Shown piece by piece: positions 32,146 through 39,575 of a stretch of 44,345 bases of DNA. The DNA comes from Paracoccaceae bacterium (GTDB lineage: Bacteria > Pseudomonadota > Alphaproteobacteria > Rhodobacterales > Rhodobacteraceae). A program made the translations under genes and the position numbers. The number at the start of each line of letters is the position of its first letter. The stretch's first letter is position 1. The notes beneath the pieces are model-generated. The model did not search any database. It had not been told where the DNA came from and saw only the letters and a program-made list of their open reading frames with translations. The DNA is taken from the NCBI GenBank assembly GCA_013373325.1, contig JABXIA010000089.1, positions 1 to 44,345 on the forward strand, written 5' to 3'.

Positions 32146-33132
32146 ATGCCGCCAAATCAGCCGCCCCTATTCGAATTCCTGCTGTTCGACGGGTTTTCCA
32201 ACATGGTGCTGGCCAGCGCCATGGAGCCGCTGCGCGACGTCCGGATGAACGCGGGCCAGGAGGTTGCCGGATGGCGTGTTACCACGCTGGACGGCGCACC
32301 GGTTCGCAGCTCCAGCGGGCTGCAGATCACCCCTGACGGCGCCTTTGACGAACGCCACGGCAACCGCACCCTGGTGCTGGTTGCGGGCTACCATGCGCGC
32401 GAACAGGTGACGCCTGCCCTGCTGGCCAGGCTCCGGACCGCCACGCGGGCTGCCCGGCTGATACTGGCGCTGGATACCGCCGCCTGGCTGCTGGCCGCCG
32501 CTGGCGTGCTGGACGGGCATAGCGCGACGATCCACTGGCAGGAGCTGGACGCCTTTGCCGAGACCTTCCCCAAGGTCGAGGTTTCCACCGCTCGGTTTGT
32601 CCGGTCCGGTCCGTTCCTCACCTGCGGCGGCGCCAGCACCGCCCTCGACATGATGCTGAGCCTCATTCAGGATCTCTACGGCTCTGCCGCCGCCTTTGGC
32701 GCCTCCACCATGTTTGTCTACGACCCGTCGCGCCAGTCGGGGCTGAACCGCGGCGCCGCGCGGCTGGAGCAGAAAGGCTCGCCCAAGATCCTGAAGGCGG
32801 CGAACCTGATGGCAGAGACCATCGAAACCCCGATGAGCACGGCGGCGCTGGCCAGGCGGGTGTCGCTGTCCGAGCGGACCCTGGCGCGCGCATTCCAGCG
32901 CGAGCTCGGCATGACGCCGGGCAAATACTACAAGATGCTGCGGCTCCAGCACGCCCGCTACCTGGCGGAGGAAACCCATCTGAGCCTGGAGCAGATTGCC
33001 CTGCGCTGCGGGTTTTCCTCTGCCTCCTCTCTGGGGCGGTCGTTCAGCGGGCACTTCGGCCGGACCATCCGCGAGGCGCAGCGACAGGAGAAACCCTGGG
33101 TGCAGAAGACCGGCCGCAGCGGGCGCGGCTGA
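32146..33132 (+). CDS. cdhR: GlxA-family (AraC-type) transcriptional regulator, CdhR-like
   Basis: A 328-residue regulator. Residues about 8-180 form a DJ-1/PfpI-like (class I amidotransferase fold) domain (FEFLLFDGFSNMVLASAMEP, TLVLVAGYHA, LALDTAAWLLAAAGVLDG), and residues about 220-315 the double-HTH AraC domain (MSTAALARRVSLSERTLARA, QRELGMTPGKYYKMLRLQHA, IALRCGFSSASSLGRSFSGH). This matches GlxA-type regulators such as Pseudomonas CdhR, which activates carnitine catabolism. The ATG at 32146 starts the conserved fold; an upstream ATG at 32077 would run through the operator. It is divergent from the operon it presumably activates in response to carnitine. Confidence 0.9.
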   Translation: MPPNQPPLFEFLLFDGFSNMVLASAMEPLRDVRMNAGQEVAGWRVTTLDGAPVRSSSGLQITPDGAFDERHGNRTLVLVAGYHAREQVTPALLARLRTATRAARLILALDTAAWLLAAAGVLDGHSATIHWQELDAFAETFPKVEVSTARFVRSGPFLTCGGASTALDMMLSLIQDLYGSAAAFGASTMFVYDPSRQSGLNRGAARLEQKGSPKILKAANLMAETIETPMSTAALARRVSLSERTLARAFQRELGMTPGKYYKMLRLQHARYLAEETHLSLEQIALRCGFSSASSLGRSFSGHFGRTIREAQRQEKPWVQKTGRSGRG

Positions 33133-33157
33133 AAACGGCATCCGGTCGGCGGCGGCC

Positions 33158-34054
33158 TTAGACGAGGCCCATGGCCACCGGTGAATGCGGCTCAATCCCG
33201 AGGTCGCTAAAACTTGCGACCCCTTCGCCCACGGTATTGTCGCGCCGCATCAGCGCGATCTGTGCCGGGGTAACCGGAGGCTTGGGCAGCAGCGACAGCA
33301 GCGCCGCTGCTATCCGCCACAGAACAAACGGCACCGGCAGCAGCAGGCGGCGGCGGCCGGTCCGGGCGGCCAGCCGCTGCAGGATGTCACGGTAGGCCAG
33401 CACATCCGGCCCGCCCAGCTCAAACACCTTGCGCTGCGCCCGCGGACCTTCCAGAACACGGGCCACCGCTTCCGCCACGTCCTCCACCCAGACCGGCTGC
33501 AGCCGGGTCTGGCCGCGGCCGAACAGCGGGATCACCGGCAGCTGCGCGGCAAGACGCTGCAGATCCCCGAATAACACACCGCCCTCACTGAACATCACGC
33601 TGGGCCGTAGGATCACCGCATCCGGGCAGGCACTGCGCACCGCGGCCTCCCCCTCGGCCCTGGCCCGCACATAGGCCGAGGGCGAATGCAGACTGGCGCC
33701 GATGCCGGAGATATGGATCAGCCGCTGGCCCGGGGTCTGGCGCACCAGCCGGGCGATCCTGCGGGCGCCCTCCACATGCACGCTGTGAAAATCCTGCTGC
33801 CGGGTTTCCGTGTAAAAGCCGATGCAATTGACCACCCACGCGGCACCGCTGAGAGCACGGGCCATGACGCTCTGCTGTGCCAGATCGGTCAGCACCTGCG
33901 CCACCCCCGGTTCCCACTCCTGCGGCGGCGCCGCCCCGGGCGCACGGGTGCCCGCGCTGACGCTGCAGCCCTGCTGCTGCAGACGCCGCACCACCCGGCG
34001 GCCGAGGAACCCCGTGCCGCCCAGCACGATCACTCTGCGCGGGCTGATCTGCAT
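33158..34054 (-). CDS. NAD(P)-binding epimerase-like protein, complex I NDUFA9-like family
   Basis: A 298-residue atypical short-chain dehydrogenase. RVIVLGGTGFLGRRVVRRLQ at residues 7-26 is the dinucleotide-binding loop; VVNCIGFYTE, LIHISGIGAS and ILRPSVMFSEGGVLFGDLQR with QPVWVEDVAEAV follow the pattern of the NDUFA9-like/NmrA-like group. There is a YVRAR segment where classical epimerases have YxxxK, so classical SDR catalysis is uncertain. Relatives bind NADPH and support complex I or quinone metabolism. Hydrophobic residues near 250-270 may associate with the membrane. It is convergent with cdhR (25-base gap) and not obviously part of a pathway here. Confidence 0.82.
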   Translation of the reverse strand: MQISPRRVIVLGGTGFLGRRVVRRLQQQGCSVSAGTRAPGAAPPQEWEPGVAQVLTDLAQQSVMARALSGAAWVVNCIGFYTETRQQDFHSVHVEGARRIARLVRQTPGQRLIHISGIGASLHSPSAYVRARAEGEAAVRSACPDAVILRPSVMFSEGGVLFGDLQRLAAQLPVIPLFGRGQTRLQPVWVEDVAEAVARVLEGPRAQRKVFELGGPDVLAYRDILQRLAARTGRRRLLLPVPFVLWRIAAALLSLLPKPPVTPAQIALMRRDNTVGEGVASFSDLGIEPHSPVAMGLV

Positions 34055-34135
34055 CCGGAAACGCTCCCAATGGGGATCTGCGCCTCCAGATAGCGCATCC
34101 GCACCGCCGCGCCACCCGCCTGCGGCTATTCCGGC

Positions 34136-34342
34136 TCAATCCAGCCGGAACCCTATCTTCAGCCCGACCTGGTAATGGGCGACCTTGCCGTCCTCGACAT
34201 GGCCGCGGATTTCTCCAACCTCGAACCAGCCGATGTGGTCAATGGTCCTCGACGCGCGGGCAATCGCCCCGCTGATGGCGTCCTCAATGCTGGACTGCGA
34301 ACTGCCCACTACATCCACTGTCTTGTAAACCGCGTCACTCAT
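34136..34342 (-). CDS. Dodecin family flavin-binding protein
   Basis: A 68-residue protein with the full dodecin pattern: KTVDVVGSSQSSIEDAISGA, IARASRTIDHIGWFEVGEIR and GHVEDGKVAHYQVGLKIGFR. The tryptophan of GWFEV is the residue that stacks on the flavin isoalloxazine ring in dodecins, and KVAHYQV is the conserved strand. Dodecins form hollow 12-mers that store or buffer riboflavin, FMN or CoA-related ligands. GAGGAGGTG lies just upstream of the ATG and sets the start inside a longer frame. It lies near a flavin-dependent oxygenase/reductase cluster, which may be more than chance, but it is separated from it by a repeat element. Confidence 0.93.
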   Translation of the reverse strand: MSDAVYKTVDVVGSSQSSIEDAISGAIARASRTIDHIGWFEVGEIRGHVEDGKVAHYQVGLKIGFRLD

Positions 34343-34448
34343 CACACACCTCCTCACTCTGCAGCCCTTGCGGCCGCAGTACAGGATCCAGTGTGACCGG
34401 ATCCGCGCCCGCGTCCAGAGTTTCCGAAGCCGCACAGCAGAGATCCCC

Positions 34449-34505
34449 TGTTCATCTGGCCGGAAATATCCCCGGGGGAGCGCGAGGGGGCAGGCAGCCC
34501 CTCGT
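34449..34505 (-). repeat. Dispersed palindromic repeat, copy 2 (inverted)
   Basis: On the minus strand a hairpin of CGAGGGG and CCCCTCG around 8 bases is followed by CGCTCCCCCGGGGATATTTC and CCAGATGAACAGG, aligning with the element at 1839-1889. It begins 15 bases past the aldehyde dehydrogenase stop, in the sense orientation, so it may serve as that gene's 3'-end structure. Confidence 0.6.
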
Positions 34506-34520
34506 TCCCGCCTGCGCAAA

Positions 34521-35984
34521 TCAGCGCATTACAAAGGGATCGGGGATCGGATCGTCGCTGGTGCGCAGCCAGACAGCCTTCACCTTGGTGTAGTCCAGCG
34601 CCGCCTGCAGCCCGCCCTCGCGCCCGTGTCCTGACAGCCCGTGGCCGCCAAAGGGGGCAATCGGGCTGACCGCGCGGTAGGTGTTGACCCAGACAATGCC
34701 CGCGCGGATTCCCCGGATCATCCGGTGCGCGCGGGTGAGGTTCTGGGTGAACACACCCGAGGCAAGGCCAAAAGCCGTGTTGTTGGCTATTTCCATCGCC
34801 TCAGCCTCGGTCTCGAACTCCACCACCGACAGCACCGGGCCGAAGAATTCGTTCGACAGGCAGGGCGCCTCTGGCGCGGCAGAGCAATCCAGCACCGTGG
34901 GCAAAAAATAGAACCCCTCCCCTTCCGGCACTGTGCCGCCAGTGACCAGTTTTGCCCCCGCCTCAACCGAGGCCCCGATCAGCCGCAGCGCGTGGTCGCG
35001 CTGATTCTGGGTGCAAAGCGGCCCGACCTCGGTTGCCATGTCATCCGGCGCGCCGATCACCACCGCTTCGGCTTTCTCCTTCAGCCGCGCAAGAAACGCG
35101 TCCTTGATGCCCTTCTGGATCACCAGCCGCGATCCTGCGACGCAGCTTTGCCCGGTGGCAGCGAATATCCCAGAGACCTGCGCATTCACCGCACTTTCCA
35201 GATCGGCGTCGTCAAACACAATGAAAGGCGACTTGCCGCCCAGCTCCAGCGAGGTGGAGGCGAGGTTCTCCGCCGAATTGCGCACGATGTGGCGCGCGGT
35301 TTCCGGCCCGCCTGTAAAGGCCACATGGGCAACGCCCGCGTGGCTGGTCAGCGCGGCACCGGCCTCCGGCCCGCCGGTGATCACGTTCAGCACGCCGGGC
35401 GGGAAGCCCGCCTGATCAAAGATCCGGGCAAATTCCAGCATCGGCGCCGGGCCTTCCTCGGAGGCCTTCAAGACCACCGTGCAGCCCGCCGCCAGCGCCG
35501 GGCCGATCTTGACAGCGGACAGGAACAGCTGCGAGTTCCACGGCACGATGGCCGCCACCACACCCACCGGCTCGCGCCGCAGCCAGACCTCCATGTCCGG
35601 CTTGTCGATCGGCAGATGCGCGCCCTCGATCTTGTCCGCCAGGCCTGCGTAATAGCGGTAGTACTCCGCCACATAGGCAATCTGGGCCGAGGTCTCGCGG
35701 ATGATCTTGCCGGTGTCGCGGGTTTCCAGCTTTGCCAGCTGCTGCGCGTTTTCCGCCACCAGATCCGCCAGCCGCATCAACAACTTGCCGCGCTGGGTGG
35801 CACTCATCCCGGCCCATTCAGGCGAGAAGAACGCAGCCTCCGCAGCCCTGACCGCCCGGTCCACATCGCCTGCCGATGCGTTTGGCATCCGCGCCCAGGG
35901 TTTGCCGGTCGCGGGATCAAGGCTGTCAAAGGTTTCGCCTGCGTCCTCAAACGCGCCGTCGATATACTGCTGGAAAGACTGCAT
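34521..35984 (-). CDS. NAD(P)-dependent aldehyde dehydrogenase (TgnC-like by context)
   Basis: A 487-residue ALDH superfamily enzyme with all catalytic elements: N150 in VPWNSQLFL, the GGPEAGAAL/FTGGPETA cofactor loops, E247 in LELGGKSPF and nucleophile C281 in GQSCVAGSRL. It oxidises an aldehyde to the acid in the cytosol. AAGGAGC precedes the ATG. It is the last gene of the run AA_synth, hydrolase, flavin reductase, monooxygenase, and is separated from the monooxygenase gene by 148 bases and a hairpin. In trigonelline degradation an ALDH (TgnC) oxidises the ring-opening product; that role is proposed here by gene context only. Betaine-aldehyde or other semialdehydes are alternatives. Confidence 0.9.
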   Translation of the reverse strand: MQSFQQYIDGAFEDAGETFDSLDPATGKPWARMPNASAGDVDRAVRAAEAAFFSPEWAGMSATQRGKLLMRLADLVAENAQQLAKLETRDTGKIIRETSAQIAYVAEYYRYYAGLADKIEGAHLPIDKPDMEVWLRREPVGVVAAIVPWNSQLFLSAVKIGPALAAGCTVVLKASEEGPAPMLEFARIFDQAGFPPGVLNVITGGPEAGAALTSHAGVAHVAFTGGPETARHIVRNSAENLASTSLELGGKSPFIVFDDADLESAVNAQVSGIFAATGQSCVAGSRLVIQKGIKDAFLARLKEKAEAVVIGAPDDMATEVGPLCTQNQRDHALRLIGASVEAGAKLVTGGTVPEGEGFYFLPTVLDCSAAPEAPCLSNEFFGPVLSVVEFETEAEAMEIANNTAFGLASGVFTQNLTRAHRMIRGIRAGIVWVNTYRAVSPIAPFGGHGLSGHGREGGLQAALDYTKVKAVWLRTSDDPIPDPFVMR

Positions 35985-36092
35985 CTTCAGCTCCTTTGAT
36001 GGACCTTTGACGAAAGGTAAACAGGATCTTCACCAGTTAACCGCAAACTGGCTTCAGGAGCGATACGCTCTGCCGCCACACTTTGGCCAAGC

Positions 36093-36129
36093 AGGCCCGG
36101 CGCGCGCCCCCACCCTGTGCGCCGGGCCT
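36093..36129 (-). other. Perfect stem-loop between the monooxygenase and aldehyde dehydrogenase genes
   Basis: AGGCCCGGCGC and GCGCCGGGCCT form an 11-bp perfect stem with a 15-base loop, 3 bases past the monooxygenase stop. There is no T-run on the minus strand, so it may reduce rather than stop transcription into the ALDH gene. Confidence 0.6.
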
Positions 36130-36132
36130 CAT

Positions 36133-37170
36133 TTATTGAAACGCGGGCATGACTTCGGTGATGAACCGCTCAAGCGAGGCTTTCTTGCGCTCGAAACTCA
36201 TGCTGCTGTCGATCCAGAACGAATACTCATCATAGCCCAGGGCTTCGTATTTCTTCAGCCGTTCAATCACCGCCGCCGGTTCACCGATCACCAGATCACG
36301 CTCCATCGCCTCGGGCGAGTAGAACGGATGCGCGGCAATCTCCTCATCTGACAGCGGGTCAATCAAGCCCTGGCTGACATCCCGCTTGTTCATGAACCAG
36401 GCCCCGAAATAGCAATAGAAGCGGTTCAGCTCCTCTGCCCCGCGCTTCACATCCGCCGCGCTGTCCGCCACATAGGTGTGCTGCAGCAGCATGATCTTGG
36501 GCCGCGGCACATCGGCGTGCTTGGCGCAGGCATCGTTGAACTTGCCCATCAGGTCAGTGATTTCCTCATCACCCTTCCACAGAGGCGTCACCTGCACGTT
36601 GCAGCCGTTGGCCACGGCAAATTCATGGCTGTTGGGATCGCGCGCCGCCACCCAGATCGGCGGGCCGTCCTGCTGCAGCGGCTTGGGCGAGGAGATGGTT
36701 TTCGGGAAGGAATGGAATTCTCCCTCCTGCGCATAGTCGCCCTGCCACAGGCCCTGCACCGCCGGGATCAGCTCGCGCATCCGCTGGCCTGCCTCCCAGG
36801 CGTCCATGCCCGGCATCATGCGTTCGTACTCAAACGAATAGGCGCCGCGGGCGATGCCCAGATCCAGACGGCCATCCGTGATGATGTCGGTCATCGCCGC
36901 CTCACCCGCCAGCCGGATCGGATGCCAGAACGGCGCAATCACCGTCCCCGTGCCCAGCCGCACGTTCTTGGTCTGCCGCGCCACGTCAATCAGGTTCAGG
37001 AACGGGTTCGGCGAGATGGTGAAATTCATCCCGTGATGCTCGCCGGTCCAGACCGCGTGCATGCCGCCGTCATCGGCGATTTTGCACAGCTGGATGAACT
37101 CGTCATAAAGCCGCTTCTGATCGTCCCCTTCGGAAATCCGCTCCATATGCGCAAAGAGTGAAAATTTCAT
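36133..37170 (-). CDS. Luciferase-like (LLM) flavin-dependent monooxygenase, oxygenase component (TgnB-like by context)
   Basis: A 345-residue bacterial-luciferase-fold monooxygenase. MKFSLFAHMERISEGDDQKR starts the barrel; WTGEHHGMNFTISPNPFLNL, VRLGTGTVIAPFWHPIRLAG and RLDLGIARGAYSFEYERMMP are typical LLM motifs for binding reduced flavin. Such enzymes need a partner flavin reductase, and its gene overlaps this one by 4 bases (ATGA) upstream. The fold is shared by RutA (pyrimidine ring opening), pyridine monooxygenase PyrA and trigonelline oxygenase TgnB. The full cluster composition best matches the trigonelline system; the substrate is therefore proposed to be an N-heterocycle. Confidence 0.9.
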   Translation of the reverse strand: MKFSLFAHMERISEGDDQKRLYDEFIQLCKIADDGGMHAVWTGEHHGMNFTISPNPFLNLIDVARQTKNVRLGTGTVIAPFWHPIRLAGEAAMTDIITDGRLDLGIARGAYSFEYERMMPGMDAWEAGQRMRELIPAVQGLWQGDYAQEGEFHSFPKTISSPKPLQQDGPPIWVAARDPNSHEFAVANGCNVQVTPLWKGDEEITDLMGKFNDACAKHADVPRPKIMLLQHTYVADSAADVKRGAEELNRFYCYFGAWFMNKRDVSQGLIDPLSDEEIAAHPFYSPEAMERDLVIGEPAAVIERLKKYEALGYDEYSFWIDSSMSFERKKASLERFITEVMPAFQ

Positions 37171-38093
37171 GCGCCCTTGCTCCCTGTGGCCACGGGGCGG
37201 ACCTGCCCGGTGGTCTGATTGCCATAATACACCCCGAAATTGCCCATCCGGGCCTCACTGGCGAACCGCTCCAGCATGGTGCACATCGCCGCATCGGCAA
37301 TGTCCATCAGCGTGGATTGGGTCAGTGCCGTGAAAACACCCTTGGCCGGTGTGCCGCCGGCCGATTGGCACAGGAACGAGATGTGCTGATGTTCGCGCGC
37401 TTTGTCTTCGTAGACGGAATAAATGAACCCCGGCTCCGCCTCGACGCCGGTGTCCGCGATCAGCTTGGCGAGCGCGGCAGAGGCGCCCTCCTTGCCGACG
37501 CGGATTTCAGGCAGCGTCAGCTTGCCCTGGTCGTTGCCCATGAGCAGCACCTTGCCCTCATGCTCAATCAGAGCAGAAACGATCAGCTTGGCCCCTTGGG
37601 TCAGGGCTTCGGCCTCCGCCGCTGCTGTCACATAGGCGCCGCGGGCATATCCCAGCCCCGGCGCTGGCGAGGTCTCAAACGCCTCAACCCGGCCGATCAG
37701 GATCAGGTGGTCGCCCGCCTCAACCCGGTTGTGCATGGAACAGTCGAACCAGGCGGAAACGCCCTCAAACACCGGGCTGCCCTCCGGCCCCTTCTGCCAG
37801 TTGACGGCAGCAAAGCGGTCCTCGACGGGCCGGGCAAAGGTGTTGGAGACGTCCTTCTGGTCCTCTGCCAGCACATTGACGGCAAACCCATCCGCCTGAT
37901 CGAAGGCCGCATAATTGCTGGAGGAATTGGCAATACAGACCAGCACCAGCGGCGGGTCCAGCGACACGGAGGTGAAGGAATTGGCGGTAAAGCCGATGGG
38001 GTTTCCCTCGGGGTCATGCGTTGTCACCACGGTGACGCCGGTCATGAAAGTGCCGAATGCATTGCGCAAGGCGCGCGGGTCGATCTCGCTCAT
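37167..38093 (-). CDS. Flavin reductase with C-terminal Nudix-like domain (TgnA-like by context)
   Basis: A 308-residue protein. Residues 1-160 are a split-barrel flavin reductase (DIM6/NTAB type): RNAFGTFMTGVTVVTTHDPE, GFTANSFTSVSLDPPLVLVC, FAVNVLAEDQ and DHLILIGRVEAFE. It supplies FMNH2 or FADH2 to the adjacent monooxygenase. Residues about 168-260 resemble a Nudix fold (KLIVSALIEHEGKVLLMGND, LTLPEIRVG, GFIYSVYEDKAREHQHISFL) but the Nudix box is degenerate: GKEGASAALAKLIADTGVEA lacks the REXXEE glutamates, so hydrolysis is unlikely and a sensing or binding role is more probable. Both ends overlap neighbours by 4 bases, so translation is coupled to the hydrolase and monooxygenase genes. Confidence 0.88.
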   Translation of the reverse strand: MSEIDPRALRNAFGTFMTGVTVVTTHDPEGNPIGFTANSFTSVSLDPPLVLVCIANSSSNYAAFDQADGFAVNVLAEDQKDVSNTFARPVEDRFAAVNWQKGPEGSPVFEGVSAWFDCSMHNRVEAGDHLILIGRVEAFETSPAPGLGYARGAYVTAAAEAEALTQGAKLIVSALIEHEGKVLLMGNDQGKLTLPEIRVGKEGASAALAKLIADTGVEAEPGFIYSVYEDKAREHQHISFLCQSAGGTPAKGVFTALTQSTLMDIADAAMCTMLERFASEARMGNFGVYYGNQTTGQVRPVATGSKGA

Positions 38094-38893
38094 GACGTTG
38101 CTCCTTCCGTATCCAGCCAGTCCTGCAAGGCGGCGTTGACCGCTGCGGGGGCGGTCAGGTTGACCATATGCCGGTGGCCTTCGATGACAACCGCCCTCCC
38201 CTGCGGCGCGGCATCCGCCATGGCCTGTGCCATCGCGGGCGTCGAGTTCGGATCGCCATCGCCGGTCAGCGCCAGCAGCGGGCAGCGGATGCCCGCGAAC
38301 CCATCCGCATAGGTGCTGTCGCCGCGGGCAAAGGCGGTATAGGCGGCGGCGTAACCCGCCAGGTCCACGCCCGACAGCCAGTCTGCCACCTGCGCCCGCG
38401 TGGCTTGGTCGGCGGGGCTGTTGCCGAACCAGCGCGCCAGCGGCGTTTCCAGATCAAAGCTGCCCGCGCGGATTTCAGCCGCGCGCGCCTCAACCGCTGC
38501 CCGTGCGTCAGCGGAACGGCGGAACACCCCGTTCAGCAGCGCCACGCGGGCCGCGTTTTTCGGATGGCTGACAGCATAGCCGCCGGCAATCAGCGCGCCC
38601 ATGGAATGGCCCGCCAGACTGACCGGCCCCAGATCCAGCGCATGCAGCACAGTATTAAGCCAGGCCACATAATCCGGCAGTTCTGCGCCCTCCGGCAGCG
38701 GCGCGCTGCCGCCATGGCCGGGCATGTCCAGCGCGATGACCTCATGGGTCTGCGCAAAAGCCTCAATCTGCGGCCCCCAGGCCGCCGATTGCATGCCGAC
38801 CCCGTGAATCAGCACCAGCGGCGCCCCCTCCCCTGCCCTGAGGCAGGCAGCAGGGCCGTAAGGCTCAGACAGCTGCAGGGTTGTCGACGTCAT
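38090..38893 (-). CDS. Alpha/beta-fold hydrolase (TgnD-like by context)
   Basis: A 267-residue alpha/beta hydrolase. The oxyanion motif PLVLIHGVGMQSAAW, the nucleophile elbow LAGHSMGALIAG (serine) and the late GHRHMVNL (histidine) form the expected catalytic set, with an acid in LTGDGDP. It hydrolyses an ester, amide or enamide in the cytosol. The start at 38893 (AAGGAA upstream) puts the first strand where the family has it and overlaps the AA_synth gene by 29 bases; the downstream end overlaps the flavin reductase by 4. In the Rut and Tgn systems a hydrolase of this fold processes the ring-opened product, which fits its place here. Confidence 0.9.
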   Translation of the reverse strand: MTSTTLQLSEPYGPAACLRAGEGAPLVLIHGVGMQSAAWGPQIEAFAQTHEVIALDMPGHGGSAPLPEGAELPDYVAWLNTVLHALDLGPVSLAGHSMGALIAGGYAVSHPKNAARVALLNGVFRRSADARAAVEARAAEIRAGSFDLETPLARWFGNSPADQATRAQVADWLSGVDLAGYAAAYTAFARGDSTYADGFAGIRCPLLALTGDGDPNSTPAMAQAMADAAPQGRAVVIEGHRHMVNLTAPAAVNAALQDWLDTEGATS

Positions 38894-39467
38894 GGCCCAG
38901 TTCCTTGAGGTCCTGATAGCGGTCGCCGATCCGGTGATGCGGCCGCCCGCCGATGGAGGCGCCAAGCGCGATCACGATCTCATCCGGGCCCGGCGCATCT
39001 GCCACCGACAGCTGGATGGTCAGGTAGTGGCTGCGCCGCCCGCCGTCGTTCTTGTCCATCAGCGGGATCTGCAGCGAGGCGTTCGCGGGCCCGCGGGTAT
39101 TGGTGAAGGCCAGATAGGATTTCGCCCCCACCGCCTCGCGGAAGTGATTGCCAAAGCGCAGCGTGTGAATAAGGGCAGAGGCATGCTCCACCTCGCCATT
39201 GACGCCGACGATGGCGGATTTACCGTATCCCTCCACCTTGTCGCCGCCGCCTGCGGCCTCCAGCACCATCGCCGTCAGCTTCTCGCCCAGACCCGGTGCG
39301 CAGTCATGGATCGCCGGGCGCAGGTCCTCGACAAAGCCCTGCCCGGCCCAGGGGTTTTTGATCACCGCCACCGCGGCAATCATTTTCAGCGGCGTCTCAG
39401 CTGCCTTGCCGCCCTCGATCAGGGTTTCTTCGACATGCAGCAGCGTCTTGCGGATTTCGGCGGGCAT
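38865..39467 (-). CDS. AA_synth (PF06684, DUF1185) family protein
   Basis: A 200-residue protein of the family named amino acid synthesis, whose biochemical role is not established. Typical parts are RKTLLHVEETLIEGGKAAET, PLKMIAAVAVIKNPWAGQGF, DKVEGYGKSAIVGVNGEVEH and GGRRSHYLTIQLSVADAPGP with IGGRPHHRIGDRYQDLKELG at the end. The start at 39467 gives the family-typical length; the same frame continues far upstream, through the promoter and the divergent gntR, which is not credible. AGGAAAG lies upstream. It is the first gene of the catabolic operon, directly behind the GntR operator. By context it may isomerise or hydrate a ring-cleavage intermediate; that is speculation. Confidence 0.85.
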   Translation of the reverse strand: MPAEIRKTLLHVEETLIEGGKAAETPLKMIAAVAVIKNPWAGQGFVEDLRPAIHDCAPGLGEKLTAMVLEAAGGGDKVEGYGKSAIVGVNGEVEHASALIHTLRFGNHFREAVGAKSYLAFTNTRGPANASLQIPLMDKNDGGRRSHYLTIQLSVADAPGPDEIVIALGASIGGRPHHRIGDRYQDLKELGHDVDNPAAV

Positions 39468-39505
39468 CGGCGGTGTCTTTCCTGTCTGATTCCAGTTGTC
39501 ATAAT

Positions 39506-39532
39506 ATGGTATACCATCATACAGTATGTCAA
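39506..39532. promoter_or_regulatory. GntR-type operator and overlapping promoter
   Basis: Two adjacent perfect palindromes lie between the divergent genes: ATGGTATACCAT (39506-39517), of the TGGTATACCA form common for FadR-subfamily GntR regulators, and CATACAGTATG (39518-39528). On the minus strand TTGACA (39532-39527) is a good -35 box for the AA_synth operon, so a bound repressor would cover its promoter. Confidence 0.65.
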
Positions 39533-39575
39533 TGCAGACTTGTTCCGCTCTGCCCCGGTTGCTATCGGAGGAAAC

